A stretch of DNA of 64,000 nt, taken from NCBI RefSeq assembly GCF_049445855.1, contig NZ_JBMSDV010000006.1:186001-250000 (forward strand), read 5' to 3'. The notes below the pieces were generated by a model, which did no database searches, had not been told where the DNA came from, and was given only the letters and a program-made list of their open reading frames with translations. This DNA is from JAGOCV01 sp049445855. GTDB lineage: Bacteria > Pseudomonadota > Gammaproteobacteria > Burkholderiales > Burkholderiaceae_C. Shown piece after piece: positions 35,711 to 45,055 of this stretch. Within the stretch, counting starts at the first letter, position 1, and every line of letters begins with the position of its first letter. Made by a program: the position numbers and the translations under genes.

Positions 35711-36685
35711 TCAGGCTCCCGGCTTGAACAGGGCTACAGCCTGCGCGTCGATCTTCTTCGGCAGCAGCTTTTCGGCGAAGAAGGCGTCGGCGATCTTCTG
35801 TTGTTCGACCAAACCGGTCGCAACCACAGGCCGCACCTCGTAGCTGCGGCGCGTGTTGGCTTTCTCGACCGTACCCGCATCGAGTCCCCACACGCCGGCC
35901 AGCAGCGTGGCGGCATCTTTCGGGCTCTGCTTGACCCAGGCACCGGCCTTTTGCAGTTCGTTGTAGACCGTGCGCAGCACGTCGGCACGCGCCTGCGCAT
36001 ACGGCGTGGATGCGAGGTAGTAGCGCGTGTACGACGCCACGCCCTGCCCGTCCGCGATGACGCGCACCTGCGACTGCGCCTGTACGGCGGCCAGGAACGG
36101 ATCCCAGATCACCCACGCGTCGATGGCACCCTTCTCGAACGCGGCGCGGCCGTCGGCCGGCTGCAGGTAGGCGGGCTCGATGTCCTTGAACGACAGGCCG
36201 GCCTTCTCCAGGGCTGCGATCAGCAGGTAGTGCGCACCGGCCGCCTTGGCGAAGCCGATCTTCTTGCCCTTGAGATCTGCGACGGTGCGGATCGGCGAAT
36301 CGGCCCGAACAACGATGGCCTGTGCGGACGGCGACGGCGTTTCCTGTGCCACGTAGGTCAGCGCGGCGCCCGCCGCCTGCGCGAATACCGGCACGGTGTC
36401 GGCCACGTCGGCGCTGAAATCCACGTTGCCCAGGTTCAGTGCTTCAAGCAGCGGCAGACCGCTGTTGAATTCGTGCCAGCTCACTTTCACGCCTTGCGGC
36501 GCGAGCAGCTGTTCCAGCGTGCCGCGCGTCTTGAGCACGGTGATCAGCGTGGACGATTTCTGGTAGCCGATGCGCAGCGTGTCGGCGCGCACGGCCTGCG
36601 ACCGAACGATGCCGGTTGCAAGCGCACCGAGCGCAGCGATGGAAGCGATGGCTGCGCGGCGCGAAGCAGATTTTTTCGTGTTCAT
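35711..36685 (-). CDS. SsuA-type sulfonate-binding protein (paralogue 3)
   Basis: 324 residues with a Tat-like or Sec signal peptide (SASRRAAIASIAALGALATG). Mature part DTLRIGYQKSSTLITVLKTRGTLEQLL, then KGKKIGFAKAAGAHYLLIAALEK and AIDAWVIWDPF, the SsuA pattern. It departs from its two sister proteins in HEFNSGLPLLEALNLGNVDFSADVADTVP, so may have another ligand range. Sits between ssuC and ssuB. Confidence 0.9.
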   Translation of the reverse strand: MNTKKSASRRAAIASIAALGALATGIVRSQAVRADTLRIGYQKSSTLITVLKTRGTLEQLLAPQGVKVSWHEFNSGLPLLEALNLGNVDFSADVADTVPVFAQAAGAALTYVAQETPSPSAQAIVVRADSPIRTVADLKGKKIGFAKAAGAHYLLIAALEKAGLSFKDIEPAYLQPADGRAAFEKGAIDAWVIWDPFLAAVQAQSQVRVIADGQGVASYTRYYLASTPYAQARADVLRTVYNELQKAGAWVKQSPKDAATLLAGVWGLDAGTVEKANTRRSYEVRPVVATGLVEQQKIADAFFAEKLLPKKIDAQAVALFKPGA

Positions 36686-36736
36686 GTTGATTCGTTTGGT
36701 CGATGGTTGTTTCAATGAAGGTGCGGCAGCAGCGTT

Positions 36737-37642
36737 TCAGCCCACGGTCTGGTAGCCCGGATGCCAGCGCAGCCAATAGCGTTCGAGTGCGCGCGCAAAG
36801 ACGTCGGCCAGCTTGCCGAGCAGCGCATAGAGCAGGATGCCGACCAGCACCACGTCGGTCTGCAGGAACTCGCGGGCGTTCATCGTGAGGTAGCCGATGC
36901 CGGCCTGCGCCGAAATCGTCTCGGCCACGATCAGGATGACCCACATCAGCCCGAGCGAGAACCGAAGGCCGACAAGGATGGACGACAGCGCGCCCGGCAG
37001 GATGATCTGCGTGTACAGCGCCCAGCGCGAGAGCCCGTAGGTGCGCCCCATCTCGATCAGCCCCGGGTCCACATTGCGGATGCCGTGGAAGGTGTTGAGA
37101 TAGATCGGGAAGAAAACCGACACCGAAATCAGGAACAGTTTGGCTGCCTCGTCGATGCCGAACCACAGGATGACCAGCGGGATCAGCGCAAGTGCGGGAA
37201 TGTTGCGCACCATCTGCACCGTGGAGTCGAGCAGCGTCTCGAAGAAACGCACCGAGCCCGTGAGCAGGCCGAGCGCAAGGCCGAGGCCGCCACCGATGGC
37301 CAGGCCCAGCAATGCGCGACCCGCGCTCACCTTCACGTGCGTCCAGAGTTCACCCGATTCGGTGAGACGCCATGCGGCCTTCACCACTTCCAGCGGCGCG
37401 GGCAGCACACGGGTGGACAGCCAGCCTTGCGACGAAGCGATCTGCCAGACCGTGATGAGTGCGATCGGCACGAGCCAGGGCAACAGCCTTCGCCACACGC
37501 CTCGCGTGAAAGCGATCACCGCCGCCGTGAACGCGCCCCCGTTGATCGGCTCCTGCGCCGCCAGCGGCAGCAAGCCCAGGCCCGGGGCGTCGATGGTGTC
37601 GGGCACAGGCGTGACCTGCACCTCTCTCAAAGTCTGTGTCAT
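36737..37642 (-). CDS. ssuC: alkanesulfonate ABC transporter permease SsuC
   Basis: 301 residues, six helices, EAA-type loop EMGRTYGLSRWALYTQIILPGALSSI and TISAQAGIGYLTMNAREFLQTD. The ATG chosen has AGGA 10 bases upstream; an alternative ATG at 37669 overlaps the ssuD stop by one base but lacks a ribosome site. The N-terminal 40 residues before the first helix are longer than in E. coli. Confidence 0.92.
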   Translation of the reverse strand: MTQTLREVQVTPVPDTIDAPGLGLLPLAAQEPINGGAFTAAVIAFTRGVWRRLLPWLVPIALITVWQIASSQGWLSTRVLPAPLEVVKAAWRLTESGELWTHVKVSAGRALLGLAIGGGLGLALGLLTGSVRFFETLLDSTVQMVRNIPALALIPLVILWFGIDEAAKLFLISVSVFFPIYLNTFHGIRNVDPGLIEMGRTYGLSRWALYTQIILPGALSSILVGLRFSLGLMWVILIVAETISAQAGIGYLTMNAREFLQTDVVLVGILLYALLGKLADVFARALERYWLRWHPGYQTVG

Positions 37643-37668
37643 GGGAAGCTGGTCCTGTTGAATCTGCA

Positions 37669-38850
37669 TCAGCTTTGTGCGGCACGCGGTGCGTACTGGC
37701 TGCCGACGATCTCGCCGAACGGGCCAGCGAGCGTCCGGCCCGTAGCCGGGCCGGGTGCGCCCTGCTGCCCGCGCAAGCTGCGTGGCAGCAGCGGGAACAC
37801 GAGTTCGGCGAAGCGGTAGGCTTCTTCCAGATGCGGATAGCCCGACAGCACGAAGGTGTCCAGGCCGATGTCCGCGTACTCCTGGATGCGCACCGCCACC
37901 GTCTTCGCGTCGCCCACCAGCGCCGTGCCCGCGCCACCCCGCACAAGGCCGACACCGGCCCACAGGCTCGGGCTGATCTCCAGTTCGGCGCGTGTGCGCT
38001 TGCCACCCTTCGCATGCAGTGCAGCCATGCGGCGCTGGCCTTCCGAATCCATGCGCGAAAAGATTTCCTGCGCACGAACCACCGTCTCGTCGTCGAGCCG
38101 GCTGATCAGCGAATCCGCCGCCTTCCACGCCTCGTCGTCGGTCTCCCGCACGATCACGTGCAGGCGGATGCCGAAGCGCACGGTGCGGCCATGGCGCGCC
38201 GCGCGCTCGCGCACATCGGCCACCTTCTTCGCGACGGCCTCGGGCGGTTCGCCCCAGGTGAGGTACGTGTCTACCTGCTCGGCTGCGAGGTCGTGTGCCG
38301 CGTCCGACGAACCTCCGAAGTACACCGGCGGATGCGGCTTCTGCAGCGGCGGGAACAGCAGCTTCGCGCCCTTCACGCTCAGGTGCTTGCCGTCGAAGTC
38401 ATACGTCTCGCCCGTGTGGCTGCGCTCGAGGATGCTGCGCCAGATGCGGATGAACTCGGCCGACTGTTCGTAGCGCGCCGCGTGGTCGAGGAACACACCG
38501 TCGCCTTCCAGTTCGACCTGATCGCCACCCGTCACGAGGTTGACGAGCACACGGCCGCCGGAGAGCCGATCGAACGTCGAAGCCATGCGCGCAGCGAGCG
38601 CGGGCTCGTGCAGGCCCGGCCGCACAGCCACGAGGAACTTGAGCTGCTTCGTCACCGGGATCAGGCTTGACGCGACGACCCAGGGGTCTTCGCAGGAACG
38701 GCCGGTGGGAATCAACACGCCTTCGTAGCCGAGCGTGTCGGCGGCGGTGGCGACCTGCCGCAGGTAGTCGTGGCTGACCTGGCGCGCACCTTCGGTGGTG
38801 CCGAGATACCGGCTGTCGCCGTGCGTGGGGAGGAACCAGAAGATGCTCAT
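37669..38850 (-). CDS. ssuD: FMNH2-dependent alkanesulfonate monooxygenase SsuD
   Basis: 393 residues, bacterial luciferase-like fold. Starts MSIFWFLPTHGDSRYLGT; segments LIPTGRSCEDPWVVASSL, NLVTGGD, YFGGSSDAA and FVLSGYPHLEEAYRFAELVFPLL are diagnostic. Splits C1-C14 sulfonates to aldehyde and sulfite using FMNH2 from SsuE. One base separates it from the preceding ssuA gene. Confidence 0.95.
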   Translation of the reverse strand: MSIFWFLPTHGDSRYLGTTEGARQVSHDYLRQVATAADTLGYEGVLIPTGRSCEDPWVVASSLIPVTKQLKFLVAVRPGLHEPALAARMASTFDRLSGGRVLVNLVTGGDQVELEGDGVFLDHAARYEQSAEFIRIWRSILERSHTGETYDFDGKHLSVKGAKLLFPPLQKPHPPVYFGGSSDAAHDLAAEQVDTYLTWGEPPEAVAKKVADVRERAARHGRTVRFGIRLHVIVRETDDEAWKAADSLISRLDDETVVRAQEIFSRMDSEGQRRMAALHAKGGKRTRAELEISPSLWAGVGLVRGGAGTALVGDAKTVAVRIQEYADIGLDTFVLSGYPHLEEAYRFAELVFPLLPRSLRGQQGAPGPATGRTLAGPFGEIVGSQYAPRAAQS

Positions 38851-38851
38851 G

Positions 38852-39820
38852 TCACACCGTCCCTGCCGCCGTGGCGTCAATCACGTTGATCTTCTTCGGG
38901 ATCAGCTTGAGATCGAAGAAGGTATCAGCGATCTTCTGCTGCTCCGCCAGGATCTCGCGCGTGATCGGGCCCGTGCCGTAGGCGGCCCGGTTCACCGACA
39001 GTTCGACCACCGGCTTCGGAATGCCCCACAGCGGCGAGAACTCGCCCGCCAGCGCGCTGCGGTTGGCAGCGCCCCACACGTCGAGCTTGTTGATCTCTTC
39101 AATGACGATGCGCAGCACGTCCTGGTTCCTTGCCGCGTAGTCGAGCGACGAGAAGTAGTACGCGCGATTGCCGACCACACCGTTGGCATTGGCGAGCACT
39201 CGCGCACCCAGCGTGGCTTCAGCGGCAGCAGCGAACGGATCCCAGATCACCCACGCGTCGATCGAGCCTTTCTCGAAAGCGGCGCGCGCATCGGCCGGCG
39301 CGAGGAAGAGCGATTGCACGTCGCCGTACGCGAGGCCGTGCTTCTCCAGCAGCTTCACGAGGAAGTAGTGGACGTTGCTGCCCTTGTTGTAGGCGACCTT
39401 CTTGCCCTTGAGGTCCGCTACGGTCTTGAGCGGCGAATCCTTCGGCACCAGCACCGCTTCGGCAGCGGGACGTGGAACCGTCGCGGCCACATAGGCCAGC
39501 GGCGCACCGGCAGCCTGCGCGAAGATCGGCGGGGCTTCGCCCACGTCGCCGAAGTCGATGGAGCCGACGTTCAGCGCTTCGAGCTGAACCGGGCCGGCAG
39601 TGAATTCGGTCCAGCTGAGCTTCACGCCCAGCGGCGACAGGCGCTGGTCCAGCGTGCCCCTGCCCTTGAGCAGGCTCAGGAAACCTTTCTGGTGGCCCAC
39701 GCGCAGCACGCGCTGCGACTGCTGGGCGACAGCGTTGAATGACGGCAGCGCAGTGGCTGCAGCGATGCCCGCCGTGGCAAGCAGGAAGTCGCGGCGTTTG
39801 CGGAAAGTGTTCGGATTCAT
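38852..39820 (-). CDS. SsuA-type sulfonate-binding protein (paralogue 2)
   Basis: 322 residues. Signal peptide with twin-Arg-like start (RKRRDFLLATAG) and cleavage after AVAQ; mature RVLRVGHQKGFLSLLKGRGTLDQRLSPLG, YNKGSNVHYFLVKLLEKHGL and DAWVIWDPF. Close to paralogue 1 in the binding core. Immediately upstream of ssuD, the standard ssuA place. Confidence 0.92.
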   Translation of the reverse strand: MNPNTFRKRRDFLLATAGIAAATALPSFNAVAQQSQRVLRVGHQKGFLSLLKGRGTLDQRLSPLGVKLSWTEFTAGPVQLEALNVGSIDFGDVGEAPPIFAQAAGAPLAYVAATVPRPAAEAVLVPKDSPLKTVADLKGKKVAYNKGSNVHYFLVKLLEKHGLAYGDVQSLFLAPADARAAFEKGSIDAWVIWDPFAAAAEATLGARVLANANGVVGNRAYYFSSLDYAARNQDVLRIVIEEINKLDVWGAANRSALAGEFSPLWGIPKPVVELSVNRAAYGTGPITREILAEQQKIADTFFDLKLIPKKINVIDATAAGTV

Positions 39821-39853
39821 GATGTTCGGTGTTCTGTGAATGACAGGGAAAGC

Positions 39854-40882
39854 TCAGCGCGCGTCCAGCACGACGGCGTCGCGCACCTTGATGGCGGTGG
39901 GAATGAGCTTCAGCTCGTGGAAGGTGTCGGCGATCTTTTGCTGATCTGCCGCGACCTCGGGCGTGATGGGCTTGACGTTGAACTGGTAGCGACGCAGCGC
40001 GAGTTCCACCACATCGACCGGCAGGCCTTGCAGCGGCGCGATGATGGCTGCGGCCTGTTGCAGGTTCTTCTTGAGCCAGATGCCCTGCTCCACCGAGTCG
40101 TCGAACAGCGCCTGGATCACCTTCGGGTTCTTGCCCACGAAGCCGCGTTCACCCAGGTAGTACTGGTAGTTGTTGACCAAGCCGGTGCCGTCGGCCAGCA
40201 CGCGTGCGCCGGTGGCCTTTTCTGCTGCGGCCTGGAACGGGTCCCAGATCACCCAGGCGTCGACGTTGCGGCTTTCGAACGCAGCACGCGCATCGGCGGG
40301 CGGCAGGTACACGGCCTGCACGTCGGTGAACTTGAGTCCGTTTTTCTCGAGCAGCTTGACCAGCAGGTAGTGCACGTTGCTGCCCTTGTTGAGCGCGATC
40401 TTCTTGCCCTTGAGTTCCGCGACGGACTTGACCGGCGAGTCCTTGGGGACCAGCAGCGCTTCGGCCTGCGGCGCCGCCGGGTCGAAGCCGATGTAGAGGA
40501 ATTTCGCGCCGGCGGCCTGCGCGAAGATCGGGGGCGCCTCACCGACATAGCCCACGTCGACCGCGCCGACGTTCAGGCCTTCGAGCAGTTGCGGGCCAGC
40601 GGGAAACTCCACCCACTTCACGCCGAATCCGAGCGGCGACAGGCGCTTTTCCAGCGTGCCCTGCGCCTTCTGCAGCACGAAGAGGCTGGCGGATTTCTGG
40701 TAGCCGATGCGCAGCTCGCCTTTGTTCTGGGCTTGCGCCTTCTGCAACGGCAGCAGCAACAAGCTGACGATGAGTGCGATGGCCACCACCACGATGGCGC
40801 TGACAGCGAGGTCGCGCAACGCCAGCCACCAGCGGTAAGCCGGCACGCTGGCCTCGATACTGTCTGTCGTTACTTGGGTCAT
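39854..40882 (-). CDS. SsuA-type sulfonate-binding protein (paralogue 1)
   Basis: 342 residues. A 20-residue cytoplasmic-type head precedes a long hydrophobic segment (about 24-46) ending KAQAQ, so it is either cleaved late or stays anchored. Binding domain ELRIGYQKSASLFVLQKAQGTLEKRL, LNKGSNVHYLLVKLLEKNGL, DAWVIWDPFQAA. The 154-base gap to ssuE upstream shows no clear terminator, so it is likely in the same operon. Confidence 0.9.
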   Translation of the reverse strand: MTQVTTDSIEASVPAYRWWLALRDLAVSAIVVVAIALIVSLLLLPLQKAQAQNKGELRIGYQKSASLFVLQKAQGTLEKRLSPLGFGVKWVEFPAGPQLLEGLNVGAVDVGYVGEAPPIFAQAAGAKFLYIGFDPAAPQAEALLVPKDSPVKSVAELKGKKIALNKGSNVHYLLVKLLEKNGLKFTDVQAVYLPPADARAAFESRNVDAWVIWDPFQAAAEKATGARVLADGTGLVNNYQYYLGERGFVGKNPKVIQALFDDSVEQGIWLKKNLQQAAAIIAPLQGLPVDVVELALRRYQFNVKPITPEVAADQQKIADTFHELKLIPTAIKVRDAVVLDAR

Positions 40883-41036
40883 GTCGTTTTTCCTTCAGGG
40901 TCAGGTTCGGGGATCAATCACGTGCGTGCGGAGGCAAAGCCATGCCGCGCCGCCCGTTGAGCGGTGGTTGTTCGTCGATCGAGGAAGTGGGGGTGCGGCA
41001 GCCGCTGGCGGAGGAAGCCGGCAGCCGTGCGGAGCG

Positions 41037-41648
41037 TCAGACGCTACATCGCACGCGCGAAAACGGCACGGGCTCGAAACCCGCTGTGGCCGATGTGAAG
41101 TCCACCGCGCGCGAAGACCGGCTCAGATGGCCTTCCATCGCCAGGTTCTCCACCGCATCGTCCAGCCGGCGTGACAGTTCACCGTCCACTGTGTAGGCGC
41201 CTTCGGGCGTCAACGTCACCTGCGCATCGGTGGCATAGATACCCGGCAGGATGTGCCGTGACGCGAGCGACTGCAGCACCGGCCTGAGCGCGTAGTCCAG
41301 CGCCAGCATGTGGTGCGGGCTGCCGCCGGTGGCCAAGGGCAGCACCGCCTTGCCCTTGAACGCCGATTGCGGCAGCACGTCCAGGAAGAGCTTGAGTACG
41401 CCGCTGTACGCCGCCTTGTAGACCGGCGTCGCCACCACGATGGTGCGCGCCCTTTCCACCTGGTCGATGGCCTGCAGCACGCTGCGGTGCGCCACGTCGG
41501 CCAGCAGCAGCGCCTGCGGAGACAGGTCGCGGATCAGCAGGCGGTCGATGGCGGCACCGTGGGCCGCGATGCGCTGGCTGACCGCGTCCAGCAGCGCCGC
41601 GGAACGCGAGCGCTCGGACGGGCTGCCGGCAATCAGGAGTACGGACAT
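41037..41648 (-). CDS. ssuE: NADPH-dependent FMN reductase SsuE
   Basis: 203 residues; IAGSPSERSRSAALLD near residue 6, TPVYKAAYSGVLKLFLDVLPQ near 75 and LPLATGGSPHHMLALDYALRP near 103 mark SsuE. Supplies FMNH2 to SsuD. Follows the second sbp gene by 48 bases. Confidence 0.92.
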   Translation of the reverse strand: MSVLLIAGSPSERSRSAALLDAVSQRIAAHGAAIDRLLIRDLSPQALLLADVAHRSVLQAIDQVERARTIVVATPVYKAAYSGVLKLFLDVLPQSAFKGKAVLPLATGGSPHHMLALDYALRPVLQSLASRHILPGIYATDAQVTLTPEGAYTVDGELSRRLDDAVENLAMEGHLSRSSRAVDFTSATAGFEPVPFSRVRCSV

Positions 41649-41696
41649 GGCGGTTTCTTTTTGTTGTGTGTTGCTTCGGGCCTGCCGTCCGCGGGC

Positions 41697-42725
41697 TTAC
41701 TTCTTCGTGTAGATCTGGTCGAAGCTGCCGCCGTCGGCGAAGTGTTCCTTGTCGGCCTTGGCCCAGCCGCCGAACGCCTGGTCGATGGTGAACAGGTTCA
41801 CCTTGGCGAACTGCTTGCCATATTTGTCGATGGCTTTCTTCGACACGGCCGGGCGGTAGAAATTCTTGCCGGCGATATCCTGGCCTTCTTCGGAGTACAG
41901 GTACTCGAGGTAAGCCTGTGCCACGGCGCGCGTGCCCTTCTTGTCAACCACCTTGTCGACCACGGCGACCGCGGGTTCGGCCAGGATGGAGAGCGAGGGC
42001 GCGACGATGTCGAACTTCGCGCCGAACTCTTTCTCGAGCAGGAAGGCTTCGTTTTCCCAGGCCAGCAGCACGTCGCCCTGCGCACGTTGCGCGAAGGTGA
42101 TGGTGGAGCCGCGGGCGCCGGTGTCCAGGATCGGCACATTGCCGTACAGCTTGGCGACGAATTCCTTCGCCTTGGCATCGCTGCCGTACTTGCGCTTGGC
42201 GAATTCCCAGGCGGCCAGGTAGTTCCAGCGGGCACCGCCGGAGGTCTTGGGGTTCGGGGTGATGACGCTCACGCCGGGCTTGATCAGGTCGTCCCAGTCC
42301 TTGATGCCCTTGGGGTTGCCCTGGCGCACCGCGAACACGATGGTCGAGGTGTAGGGCGACGCGTTGTGCGGCAGCTTCTTCTGCCAGTCGGCCGCCAGCC
42401 AGTTGCCGTTCCTGACCAGCGCATCGGTGTCGCCGGCCAAAGCGAGCGTGGCGACGTCGGCCTCCAGCCCGTCGATGATCGATCGGGCCTGCTTGCCCGA
42501 ACCGCCATGCGACTGCTTGATGGTCACATCCACACCGGTCTTCGCCTTGTAGGCCTTGATGAAGGCCTGGTTGAATTCGACGTAGAGTTCGCGCGTCGGG
42601 TCGTACGAGACGTTGAGCAGTTCGACCTTCTGCTGGGCAGCTGCAGGCAGTGCCAGCGACAGGGACAAGGCAGCGGCGGCGGCGAGCCCGAAAGGAATCT
42701 TGATAAAGTTGCGGCGATTGCTCAT
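41697..42725 (-). CDS. second periplasmic sulfate-binding protein
   Basis: 342 residues with signal peptide ending LPAAAQ. Same family as the Sbp at 20.8-21.8 kb (LLNVSYDPTRELYVEFNQAF, KQSHGGSGKQARSIIDGLEADVAT, VRQGNPKGIKDWDDLIKPGV) but clearly different sequence. No permease or ATPase beside it, so it probably feeds the CysTWA system. First gene of the ssu operon, downstream of an inverted repeat at 42787-42816. A start 12 bases upstream (MDHA) is possible. Confidence 0.93.
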   Translation of the reverse strand: MSNRRNFIKIPFGLAAAAALSLSLALPAAAQQKVELLNVSYDPTRELYVEFNQAFIKAYKAKTGVDVTIKQSHGGSGKQARSIIDGLEADVATLALAGDTDALVRNGNWLAADWQKKLPHNASPYTSTIVFAVRQGNPKGIKDWDDLIKPGVSVITPNPKTSGGARWNYLAAWEFAKRKYGSDAKAKEFVAKLYGNVPILDTGARGSTITFAQRAQGDVLLAWENEAFLLEKEFGAKFDIVAPSLSILAEPAVAVVDKVVDKKGTRAVAQAYLEYLYSEEGQDIAGKNFYRPAVSKKAIDKYGKQFAKVNLFTIDQAFGGWAKADKEHFADGGSFDQIYTKK

Positions 42726-42786
42726 GGCGTGATCCATCCGTGTTGTGTTTCGATGGAATGGATTCTCAAAGCCGGGTCACAAAACT

Positions 42787-42816
42787 GGAACCAATAAGAT
42801 TTCAGTTCCTTATTCC
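42787..42816. promoter_or_regulatory. inverted repeat in the sbp/yggX divergent gap
   Basis: AATAAG (42793-42798) and CTTATT (42809-42814) with flanking GGAAC and TTCC in an AT-rich stretch 62 bases ahead of the sulfate-binding gene. The similar ATAAG/CTTAT motif also precedes cysI, which suggests a CysB-type LysR site controlling sulfur genes; no match was computed. Confidence 0.4.
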
Positions 42817-42853
42817 TAAAACATCTCAAGCCACCCACATCCCGAGGTTCCAC

Positions 42854-43132
42854 ATGGCACGAATGGTCCAATGCATCAAACTCGGCACGGAAGCCGAAGG
42901 TCTCGACTTCCCCCCGTATCCCGGCGAAATGGGCAAGCGCCTGTATGAAAGCGTAAGCAAGCAGGCCTGGGCCGACTGGATGAAGCACCAGACCATGCTG
43001 GTGAATGAAAACCGCCTGAACCTGGCCGACCAACGCGCCCGCCAGTACCTCGCCCGCCAGATGGAAAAGCATTTCTTCGGCGACGGCGCCGACGCGGCAG
43101 CCGGCTTCGTGCCCCCGCCCGCCCAGTCCTGA
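42854..43132 (+). CDS. yggX: Fe(2+)-trafficking / oxidative damage protection protein YggX
   Basis: 92 residues: MVQCIKLGTEAEGLDFPPYPGE with Cys at residue 5, then KRLYESVSKQAWADWMKHQTMLVNE and ARQYLARQMEKHFFG. Small soluble protein that protects Fe-S clusters. Start by family; an upstream in-frame ATG at 42740 lies in the promoter gap. The Pro/Ala-rich tail is longer than in E. coli. Followed closely by mnmC. Confidence 0.95.
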   Translation: MARMVQCIKLGTEAEGLDFPPYPGEMGKRLYESVSKQAWADWMKHQTMLVNENRLNLADQRARQYLARQMEKHFFGDGADAAAGFVPPPAQS

Positions 43133-43149
43133 TCTCCTGAACCCGCGCG

Positions 43150-45045
43150 ATGCCCAGTCCCGTGCAGTGGTCCGGTGACGGGGTTCCCTTTTCGCCGCGC
43201 TTCGGTGACGACATCTACCACTCCGAAGCCGGCGCCATCGAGCAGGCGCGATTCGTGTTTCTGGGCGGCTGCGGCCTGCCGGCCAACTGGAATGCACGCG
43301 CGCAGTTCACTGTGCTCGAACTCGGCTTCGGCCTCGGCCTGAATTTCCTGGCCACATGGCAGGCGTGGCTGCACGACCCGCATCGTGCAAAGCGGCTGGA
43401 CTACGTGTCCATCGAGGCCCACCCTGTCAGCCGCGAGGACATCCTGCGCGCAGCACGGAACCAGTCTGCGTCAGGCGATGGAGCCGCCGGCAGACAGCCC
43501 CTGATGAAGCTGGCGGAGCAACTGGCCGATGCCTATCCACTGCCCCTGCCCGGTCTGCACCGCATCCGCTTCCAGCATGAAGGCTGCCAGCTCACGCTGA
43601 CACTGGCCATCGGTGATGCGACGGTGCTGTTGCCTGACCTGCATCTGGCGGCGGATGCGGTCTACATGGACGGCTTCTCGCCCGCGCTGAACCCGGAACT
43701 CTGGTCGCCAGCCATCTGCAAGGGCATTGCTCGGCTGATGCGACCGGGCGGACGCGTCGCGACATGGACCATCGCCGCAGCCTTGCGCAAGGGGCTGACA
43801 GAAGCGGGCTTCAAGGTCGAGAAGGCACCGGGCCTGCCACCCAAGCGCGATGCCTTGCGCGCGGTATACGCGCCGGCATGGCCGCGTCCGGCCAACTGGC
43901 CGGACAACACGCGGATCGCACCCGCAGATCACGCCCTCGTCATCGGCGCCGGGTTGGCCGGAGCCTGCACGGCGTATGCACTGTCGCAACGCGGCCTTCG
44001 CGTCACGCTGCTCGACGCACACAGCGAAGCCGCAGGCGGCGCATCCGGCCTGCCGGCCGGCCTGATGGTGCCGCACGTCTCACCGGACGATGCGCCCATG
44101 TCGCGCCTGACACGGGCCGGTGCCGCACTCATGCGCCGCTGGATCGACGACATCGCCCTGCCCCGTCGACACTGGCGCGCCGACGGCGTATCGCAGCGCG
44201 TGGACGACGCCCACAAGGCGCGCGCGCCGGCATCGTGGAACGGCCTCTCCCTGTTCGAGCTGCAGCAGACCGGGACGACGGCTGCGCGCTTCTTCGCTGA
44301 TGGCCTCGCCATCGAGCCTGCGGCACTGGTTCGAGAACTGCTGGCCCGTTGCCCCGCGCTGGATTCGCGCTGGAACACCGGTGTCGCATCGCTGGCCCGG
44401 GCAGGACACGGCGCTGGCTGGCAGGCGTTGGACACATCAGGGCGTGTGCTCGCACAGGCACCTCTCGTCATCGTCGCCGCCAGCCTGGACAGCCTGCGCA
44501 TCGCCGGTTCCGGCGGGAAGGCCGATGTGCTTCGCCCGGTGCGTGGCCAGGTCACGCTGGGCCGGCAGGCATTGCCGGAAGGCACCATGCCTGCGCACGC
44601 ACTGAGCGGCGACGGCTATTTCGTTCCGGCCCTGACCCCGGACTCGCCCTGGCCCTGGCTCGTGGGCGCGAGCTTCGAACGGGGAAAGACGGCACTCGAT
44701 GCGACGGATGAGGCGACCGCCGGCAATCTGGAGAAACTGGGCCGTTTGCTGCCGGCTGCCGCACCGGGCGTCACTGGTGACTTTGCACCCGGCTCGGCGC
44801 GTTCGTGGGTGCAGGTGCGCTGCGCCTCGCCCGACCGCATGCCGCTCGTGGGAGCATGGCCTTCGGCGGCAGACAACGCCGGCTCCGGGCTGTACATGCT
44901 GGCGGCGCTGGGTTCCCGTGGGCTGAGCCTCGCGGCCATCTGCGCCGAATTGCTGGCGTGCCAGATTTCCGGCGAGCCCTGGCCGGTGGAAGCATCGCTG
45001 GCGCGCGCGGTCGACCCGGCGCGCTTCGCGGGCGGAGCCTCTTGA
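43150..45045 (+). CDS. mnmC: bifunctional tRNA 5-methylaminomethyl-2-thiouridine synthase MnmC
   Basis: 631 residues, fusion of an N-terminal SAM methyltransferase (about 1-240; LELGFGLGLNFLATW, VYMDGFSPALNPELW) and a C-terminal FAD oxidoreductase (VIGAGLAGACTAYALSQRG near 260; ending LGSRGLSLAAICAELLAC). It converts cmnm5s2U to mnm5s2U at the wobble base of tRNAs for Lys, Glu and Gln. 17 bases after yggX. Confidence 0.95.
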   Translation: MPSPVQWSGDGVPFSPRFGDDIYHSEAGAIEQARFVFLGGCGLPANWNARAQFTVLELGFGLGLNFLATWQAWLHDPHRAKRLDYVSIEAHPVSREDILRAARNQSASGDGAAGRQPLMKLAEQLADAYPLPLPGLHRIRFQHEGCQLTLTLAIGDATVLLPDLHLAADAVYMDGFSPALNPELWSPAICKGIARLMRPGGRVATWTIAAALRKGLTEAGFKVEKAPGLPPKRDALRAVYAPAWPRPANWPDNTRIAPADHALVIGAGLAGACTAYALSQRGLRVTLLDAHSEAAGGASGLPAGLMVPHVSPDDAPMSRLTRAGAALMRRWIDDIALPRRHWRADGVSQRVDDAHKARAPASWNGLSLFELQQTGTTAARFFADGLAIEPAALVRELLARCPALDSRWNTGVASLARAGHGAGWQALDTSGRVLAQAPLVIVAASLDSLRIAGSGGKADVLRPVRGQVTLGRQALPEGTMPAHALSGDGYFVPALTPDSPWPWLVGASFERGKTALDATDEATAGNLEKLGRLLPAAAPGVTGDFAPGSARSWVQVRCASPDRMPLVGAWPSAADNAGSGLYMLAALGSRGLSLAAICAELLACQISGEPWPVEASLARAVDPARFAGGAS

Positions 45046-45055
45046 ACGCAGTAGA

